The notes beneath the pieces are model-generated. The model was given only the letters and a program-made list of their open reading frames with translations, was not told the DNA's origin and made no database searches. The position numbers were made by a program, and so were the translations under genes. Source: Candidatus Peregrinibacteria bacterium (GTDB lineage: Bacteria > Patescibacteriota > Gracilibacteria > UBA1369 > UBA12463). Taken from it: a stretch of DNA of 6,661 nt. The stretch covers positions 1 to 6,661 of the forward strand of contig JAHFJT010000054.1 of assembly GCA_023245695.1 (NCBI GenBank), given 5' to 3'. Shown here in pieces: positions 4,770 through 6,661 of the stretch (positions are counted from its first letter, which is position 1; each line of letters opens with the position of its first letter).

Positions 4770-6661
4770 ATGGCAGACAAATCAAAAAAATCCGACAAGC
4801 AAGATCCAAAAAATGAGGCCGGTGAACAGCAGATAATTTCAACAGATCGAGAATCTGTCAAGAAAGAAATTTCGACAGAAATGGAGCAAAGCTACCTCGA
4901 CTATGCGATGAGTGTCATCGTATCACGAGCCCTTCCGGATGTTCGAGACGGCTTGAAGCCAGTTCATCGCCGTATTCTTTTTGCGATGCACGAGCTGGGA
5001 CTCGGCGCAGGATCGTCCTTCCGTAAGTCAGCGTTAATCGTCGGTGAGGTACTCGGTAAGTATCACCCACACGGTGATAGCTCCGTGTATGAAGCTCTCG
5101 TTCGTATGGCCCAGGACTTTGCTATGAGATATCCCCTCGTACGAGGTCAGGGTAACTTCGGCTCAATCGATGGCGACGGAGCAGCTGCAATGCGTTATAC
5201 GGAATCAAAAATGGAAAAAATTACAGAAGAGATGCTTGCAGACATCGACAAAGACACCGTCGAGTGGCAGGCAAACTATGATGGACGACTGAAAGAACCG
5301 CGCGTTATGCCAACAAAGATTCCACAGCTCCTCTTGAATGGATCTACCGGTATCGCCGTAGGTATGGCTACCTCGATTCCACCACACAATCTCGGTGAAG
5401 TTGTCGACGCGATCGTTCATGTCGCCGATAATCCTGAGGCAACGATTGATGATCTTATGCAGTTTATCAAGGGACCAGACTTCCCTACTGGCGGTATTAT
5501 TTACGATACGAATGCGATCAAGACCGCCTATGCGACCGGTCGTGGAGGTATCGTGATGCGAGCTGTTGCAGAAATTGAAGAGCGAAAAAGTGGAAAATTC
5601 GCAATCATAATCAGCGAAATTCCATATCAGGTAAACAAAAAAACACTGGTCGAAAAGATTGCCGACCTTGTGCGAGAAAAGAAAATCATCGGAATCAGTG
5701 ACCTTCGAGATGAGTCAAACCGAGAAGGTATCCGTGTGGTGATCGAACTCAAAAAAGACTCCTACCCAAAGAAAATTCTCAATCAGCTTTTCAAGCTCAC
5801 ACCAATGCAGTCATCGTTCAATATGAACATGATCGCGCTCGTTGACTCTATTCAGCCACGTCTTCTCGACCTTAAACAGGTACTCGTTGAGTTTATCAAG
5901 CACCGAAAAGAGGTTGTGGTTCGACGAACACAGTTTGATCTGCGCGTTGCTCAGGAACGAGTTCATATCTTAGAAGGCTTGAAGATTGCACTCGACAATA
6001 TAGACGCCGTCATTGCGACCATCCGAAAATCAGACACCAAGGAAGAGGCTCATGAACAGTTGATGAAGAAGTTTTCACTCAGTGATCGTCAGGCTAAAGC
6101 GATTCTCGAGATGCGTCTCCAGACACTCGCTGGTCTCGAACGAAAGAAAATTGATGAAGAGTACAAGCAGCTCCTTGGACTTATTGAAGAGCTCGAGGCA
6201 ATTTTGAAAGATGAGAAAAAAGTGATCAAGATTATCAAAAAGGAGCTCGCTGAAGTAAAAGAGAAGTTTGGAAATGAGCGACGCACAAAGATTGTAAGCG
6301 AGGCGATCGGTCAGATTTCCCAGAAAGATACCATTCCAAATGAGGCTATGATCGTGGTACTCACGCAAGAGAACTACATCAAGCGCATGCCGCCTAGCAC
6401 CTTCCGTGCACAGAATCGTGGAGGTAAGGGTATTATTGGCGCTACCACGAAAGAAGAGGATGAGATCAAGATTGTTCGAAGCGCAATGACGCACGACGAG
6501 ATCATGCTCTTCACGAACACAGGACGAGTCTTCAAGATTCCAGTCTACGACATTCCTGTCGCCTCTCGAACAGCTCGAGGACAAGCGATCGTTAACCTTC
6601 TCCAGCTCAAGGACAACGAATTTGTTACAGCGATGTTCACGGCGGGATCTGGTATCAAGGG
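4770..6661 (+). CDS. gyrA: DNA gyrase subunit A (3' end outside the window)
   Basis: This is the DNA-cleaving subunit of type IIA topoisomerase, which with GyrB introduces negative supercoils. 630 codons are visible and the frame is open to the edge; the family is usually about 800-900 aa. The winged-helix region holds the quinolone-pocket segment [13 protein letters not shown] (96-108) and the catalytic Arg142-Tyr143 in AAAMRYTES; Tyr143 corresponds to E. coli Tyr122 (constant offset 21). Ile195 in [11 protein letters not shown] matches the intercalating Ile174. The tower and coiled-coil span about 230-520. From about 527 the C-terminal pinwheel begins, with a GyrA-box-like QNRGGKG at 548-554, which argues for gyrase rather than ParC, although position 2 is Asn instead of the usual Arg or Lys. 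The ATG at 4770 is chosen because the next Met (38) lies inside conserved sequence. It adds a charged N-terminal tail of about 21 residues relative to E. coli. No Shine-Dalgarno is present; a CCCCC run sits 4 nt before the start. Confidence 0.97.
   Translation, partial: MADKSKKSDKQDPKNEAGEQQIISTDRESVKKEISTEMEQSYLDYAMSVIVSRALPDVRDGLKPVHRRILFAMHELGLGAGSSFRKSALIVGEVLGKYHPHGDSSVYEALVRMAQDFAMRYPLVRGQGNFGSIDGDGAAAMRYTESKMEKITEEMLADIDKDTVEWQANYDGRLKEPRVMPTKIPQLLLNGSTGIAVGMATSIPPHNLGEVVDAIVHVADNPEATIDDLMQFIKGPDFPTGGIIYDTNAIKTAYATGRGGIVMRAVAEIEERKSGKFAIIISEIPYQVNKKTLVEKIADLVREKKIIGISDLRDESNREGIRVVIELKKDSYPKKILNQLFKLTPMQSSFNMNMIALVDSIQPRLLDLKQVLVEFIKHRKEVVVRRTQFDLRVAQERVHILEGLKIALDNIDAVIATIRKSDTKEEAHEQLMKKFSLSDRQAKAILEMRLQTLAGLERKKIDEEYKQLLGLIEELEAILKDEKKVIKIIKKELAEVKEKFGNERRTKIVSEAIGQISQKDTIPNEAMIVVLTQENYIKRMPPSTFRAQNRGGKGIIGATTKEEDEIKIVRSAMTHDEIMLFTNTGRVFKIPVYDIPVASRTARGQAIVNLLQLKDNEFVTAMFTAGSGIK

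Noticed and set aside
5055..5093. Quinolone-resistance changes in the GyrA quinolone pocket
   Set aside because: Ser104 (E. coli Ser83) is present, and Glu108 at the Asp87 position is the normal residue in many bacteria, so no resistance substitution is visible.
1..6661. CRISPR array, insertion sequence, tRNA or rRNA
   Set aside because: No regularly spaced direct repeats, transposase motifs, terminal repeats or structured RNA signatures were found on reading both strands; nearly all the sequence is accounted for by four genes.
94..6661. Recoding of UGA as glycine (code 25), considered because of the likely CPR origin
   Set aside because: All four frames run their full length without an in-frame TGA in roughly 2,100 codons, which does not fit UGA being a regular glycine codon.

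Overview
The window looks like ordinary chromosome from a small-genome bacterium, most plausibly a member of the Patescibacteria/CPR. The SLH-domain proteins might hint at a Peregrinibacteria-like lineage. This placement is inference: it rests on a free-standing VirB4/TraC-type ATPase with proline-rich tails, an SLH-anchored S41 protease, the absence of recognisable Shine-Dalgarno sequences, and mid-range GC judged by eye. No rRNA or other phylogenetic marker was available to test it. All four reading frames are intact under the standard bacterial code, with no in-frame TGA. The three visible stops are TAG, TAA and TAG, so UGA recoding (code 25) is not indicated.

Layout. Positions 1-93 are a short leader with a candidate promoter and no identifiable gene. 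A two-gene plus-strand unit follows: an exported SLH + PDZ + S41 C-terminal processing protease (94-1851), then, 19 nt later, a cytosolic beta-carbonic anhydrase (1871-2500). The carbonic anhydrase converges with a minus-strand VirB4/TraC-family ATPase (2497-4623). The two stop codons interlock in the tetranucleotide CTAA, so no room is left for an intergenic terminator. A 146-bp divergent intergenic region (4624-4769) separates the ATPase from gyrA. It carries a good extended -10 promoter for the ATPase, a weaker one for gyrA and two inverted repeats. DNA gyrase subunit A runs from 4770 off the right edge: 630 full codons, with the catalytic core complete and the C-terminal pinwheel cut.

How the genes relate. 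The protease is an envelope protein that would be held at the S-layer or wall polymer by three SLH modules and would process exported proteins. The carbonic anhydrase interconverts CO2 and bicarbonate in the cytosol and is probably co-transcribed with it, without an obvious functional link. The VirB4-type ATPase would energise a type IV secretion or pilus-like machine, but none of that machine's membrane parts is in the window. gyrA is housekeeping. I see no CRISPR array, insertion sequence, tRNA, rRNA or phage gene. The points most worth a second look are C-runs just upstream of all four start codons in place of a Shine-Dalgarno, the interlocked convergent stops, the paired inverted repeats between the ATPase and gyrA, a strong hairpin inside the carbonic anhydrase gene, and the phylogenetic origin of that enzyme.
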